Origin: Euryodendron excelsum
Lineage: Eukaryota; Streptophyta; Magnoliopsida; Ericales; Pentaphylacaceae
Assembly (NCBI GenBank): GCA_033060915.1
Contig: CM065377.1
Coordinates: forward strand, 51,646,683 to 51,710,682
Direction of reading: 5' to 3'
Length of the DNA: 64,000 nt
Part shown: piece after piece, positions 61,111-64,000 of the stretch
How positions within the stretch are numbered: the first letter of the stretch is position 1
How the letters are laid out: each line of letters begins with the position of its first letter
Translations under genes and position numbers: made by a program
Notes under the pieces: model-generated
What the model was told of the DNA's origin: nothing
Seen by the model: the letters and a program-made list of their open reading frames with translations, nothing else
Database searches by the model: none

Positions 61111-63745
61111 GTTTTTTTAATATATATGTGTGTGTGTGTCTGTGTTGGTGCTTGTCTTATATATGTTCTTGAGCTGCTTCTTTTGAATCTTCATGGTTCA
61201 GTCTCTCTTTGCCCTTCCAATGGTAATAACTGCTGTGTAAAGCTCAGAAATCTATAACACAGGCATAGAGAATGTTTCAACTGGACACATTTAAATGTCA
61301 CAAGGAGTCACAAGTCATGGATTTTCAATCCGTAGAGACTCTATAAATTTCAATTAATGATCCATTCAAGATCCAGCTACCTCATTCTTAGAAAATTAAA
61401 TAACCATGGTTGCTACAGAAGATAAGAGCTCTTTTGAAACAAAAGGCTTGCCTTGCCAACCGTTTCAACTCTGGTCATGTACAAAGAAAGACATTGGGGC
61501 ATGTCTAGAACAGAACTAGAAATCTTACGAAGGGGAGTCAAGGTTAAAAAAAAAAAAAATGTTCAATTTGATAAGTTAAGATAAATTTTTTTGAATTTTG
61601 GAGGACCAACACATTATTTATTTTCATAAATACCCAAAGTTTAAAAAATTTAAATAGAATTTTGTCGAAGTAAGAGAGGCCATGGAATGATCCACGCCTA
61701 GTTCGTCTCTAGACATGTTTGTACTTGGCGCACATATATGCTAAATATTTAAAAATGACAGTTCAGTACACGAGTTTCCTACTGCTATGAGGTCTGAGAA
61801 AAATCAAGCTCTATTTAGTTGAGTTTAAATTTAACCTTTTTTTTTTGCTTCTAAACAAAAAAAAAAACCTAGATTTGTATTAGCTCTTTTGTTTTTATAA
61901 GCTAAGATAAGTAAAAATAATAATAATTAAAAAAAAACTAAAAAATTTTAAAAAAACTAACATTCTTACTTATAAGTTAAAAAAGTCAGCTGAAAAAAAA
62001 AAAAAAAAAAACCTATACAAACAGGCCCTCAAACGTATAAAAAAAACTATTTTTACATTTTGTTTATGTGATGTTCAAATCGCAATAGAGTAACTTTATT
62101 GCTACGCCACGCGATTTAGGATAGGTGTTTTTAACTTTGTATTAGCGGACAAAGAGGTCTAACAAGAGGGAAAAAGTTAAAGACAAAAGATGTCAGACTG
62201 GTCTGTAACTTGCTGAGCAATATAACATGAAAGGACAAAACACCACATGATATTGTAAGCGAATTGCATGTGCAATTTTGATAGAAAATGTTTACATTTG
62301 TTAAACAACATTTAAATTGTTTTGGTGATGCCTTTTAAGCAGGTATTCTAGAATGGGTCTGTAGGAGCTTCTTTCCACAATGTACAAGGCTTTTGCCACC
62401 AAGCTTCACCTGTGTCCTTTACATAGTTATCAAAAAGTGAAAGTGGAAAATATTAGAAAAAAAAACGAGAAATGCGGTCACAAAATATAAAAAGAAACAA
62501 AAAATAGAAAATGATTGAGAAATTTAGTAAAAAAAATTTTTAAAACTTAAAAGAGATTTTTAAGAAACTTAGTGGAAACTTTTGAAAAATTTAGTAAAAA
62601 CCTTAAAAAAACTTAGTAGACACCTTTAAAAAACTTAATGAAAACCTATGCATATAATTTCATAGATACTTAGTTAGAACTAAAGGGAAAAAATATATAA
62701 TAATATTTTAAGTTTTCGAAGCGTTTCAAGAGTTTCTTCTAAGTTTCCGTTAAGTATTCCAAGAGTTTCCTAAAAGTTTTTCAAATATTTTTCAAGAGTT
62801 TTCCAAATATTTTTTTAAATTTTTTAAACAAGTTTCGTACCTGTTCTAGAAACGCATTTCCGTCTCCAATATGAGTTTCTGTGCAACTATGTTCCTTTAT
62901 CTCAATAATGTATACCATTCGTTCCATCTTGCATACTAAGGTTGTGAAGAAAATAGAAATGGAAAGACAATTTTCACACAAAATACATGATTTGCCTGCA
63001 CAGGAGTTCAGATTGTTGGTTTGAGAGTAGCAAAATTGACAATGATGGGTATGCAAATCAATTCTTCTAGGTATTTACACATACCAATTACATTAGTTGC
63101 CATATTTGGATATCAAACGAAATTAATTACTTGTATGTATTCATTTATGAGTAATTGCACAAAAATAAATATTTTTTTTTGACAAACACTTCCACATTTT
63201 CTTCTTTTTCTAATCCAACCAAATAAATAAATAAATTTAATTTATTTTACTTTATTTTATTTTCTTGTATTTTCTCTTTTCCTTTCCTTACATAAACCAT
63301 AATATTAGATCCAAAAATAGAATTGGCAATAACCTTGGGAAGCATAGTCCGCACAAGCTTTTGATTCATCTCTTCCTTATTCCTATTGTTAATTTAATTA
63401 TTTAAAGAAAGTCTACTTTATTTTCTCTCTCTAAAAGTGATTCACGTGCATCACAACCTGCTGTTTTTGTCGTCACATCACAGTCCATATTTTTCTTTAA
63501 TACCTCACTTCACACCATCCTAACCAGAGATTAGATTACAAAAAATGGAGAAAAGTAATAATGAAACTTAAGGTACAATTGCTGTCAAGGAAGCCACCCC
63601 CTCATCCCATGCCTAGCATTATGACTTCACATTATGGCCTCTTTTGGTATGAAGATAAAGCCAGTGGGATTGGAAGGTAATTTCATGTCAAGCCTTATCC
63701 TACATTTGGTTGTGCCAAAAAAATGATCAAAGATAAGCAATTTGA

Positions 63746-63998
63746 TAGGATCTTTTATCTCGTATACACAGGATTAAAGAAGAGTAAGATAAGCAATTTG
63801 AAAATTCAAAATTTGAGAGCAAATTATAACATTACCTTTCGCTGTCTTTTGTAGTCCCGCGATTTCTTTTCTTCTAATCTCATCTCATAAAACAAACTCG
63901 GCCTATATGATTGGCTTCAAATTCTATTATAAGATCTTTTATCTCATATACACAGGATTAAAGAAGGATAAGATAAGCAATTTGAAAATTCGAAATCT
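63746..63998. repeat. Pair of ~69-bp direct repeats 184 bp apart, reaching the window edge
   Basis: Copy one (63746-63814) and copy two (63930-63998) share GATCTTTTATCTC, TATACACAGGATTAAAGAAG and AAGATAAGCAATTTGAAAAT, with few substitutions. The second copy may continue outside the window. Confidence 0.85.
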
Positions 63999-64000
63999 AA

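Larger units (their letters stand above)
59661..64000. other. Intergenic region at the right edge
   Basis: No gene model was found. The region contains a perfect-arm hairpin (60166-60206), a SINE-like fragment near 61060, AT-rich low-complexity DNA with fold-back sequence at 62440-62860, and a direct repeat pair reaching the window edge. The 91-codon minus-strand ORF at 62781-63056 has no recognisable domain. Confidence 0.55.

Overview
The window is nuclear DNA of a eudicot plant. It is AT-rich, its genes are split into many small exons by GT-AG introns, and long intergenic stretches carry decayed transposons and microsatellites. The four genes match families well known from Arabidopsis. I could not place the species. 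No prokaryotic, organellar, rRNA, tRNA or CRISPR features were seen. ORFs of 60-140 codons are almost all chance ORFs; the real genes had to be rebuilt exon by exon.

Four protein genes are supported, all on the minus strand. (1) 293-5080: the 5' eight exons of a secretory carrier-associated membrane protein (SCAMP), whose 3' end lies off the left edge. (2) 8771-14296: a complete 14-exon DUF707 membrane-anchored protein of 379 aa. (3) 28296-33364: a complete 4-exon SANT/Myb-like plus bromodomain protein of 491 aa. (4) 44009-59278: a complete 18-exon katanin p80 WD40 subunit (KTN80) of 781 aa. All four models were built by joining exons at canonical splice sites, with phase checked across every junction. 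One DUF707 intron uses a GC donor. The genes have unrelated roles (membrane traffic, unknown or possibly glycan-related, chromatin, microtubule severing). Nothing suggests an operon-like cluster.

Between the genes: 5.3-8.8 kb holds a short tandem duplication and a dispersed repeat. 15.3-28.3 kb is a gene desert with a hAT-type (zf-MYM/TTF-type) transposase remnant, fold-back MITE-like elements, microsatellites and short duplications. 33.4-44.0 kb holds a tRNA-derived SINE with a perfect 14-bp target-site duplication and a 1.57-kb probable solo LTR. 59.3-64.0 kb holds a hairpin, a SINE-like fragment and a direct repeat running to the window edge. The KTN80 introns hold nested terminal-inverted-repeat elements and a 128-bp tandem duplication.

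I found no undescribed multi-gene system. The more interesting observations are the GC-AG intron, the bromodomain with Tyr in place of the acetyl-lysine Asn, the start-stop uORFs in two leaders, the precisely bounded SINE, the nested TIR elements in KTN80, and the partly open hAT C-terminal domain.
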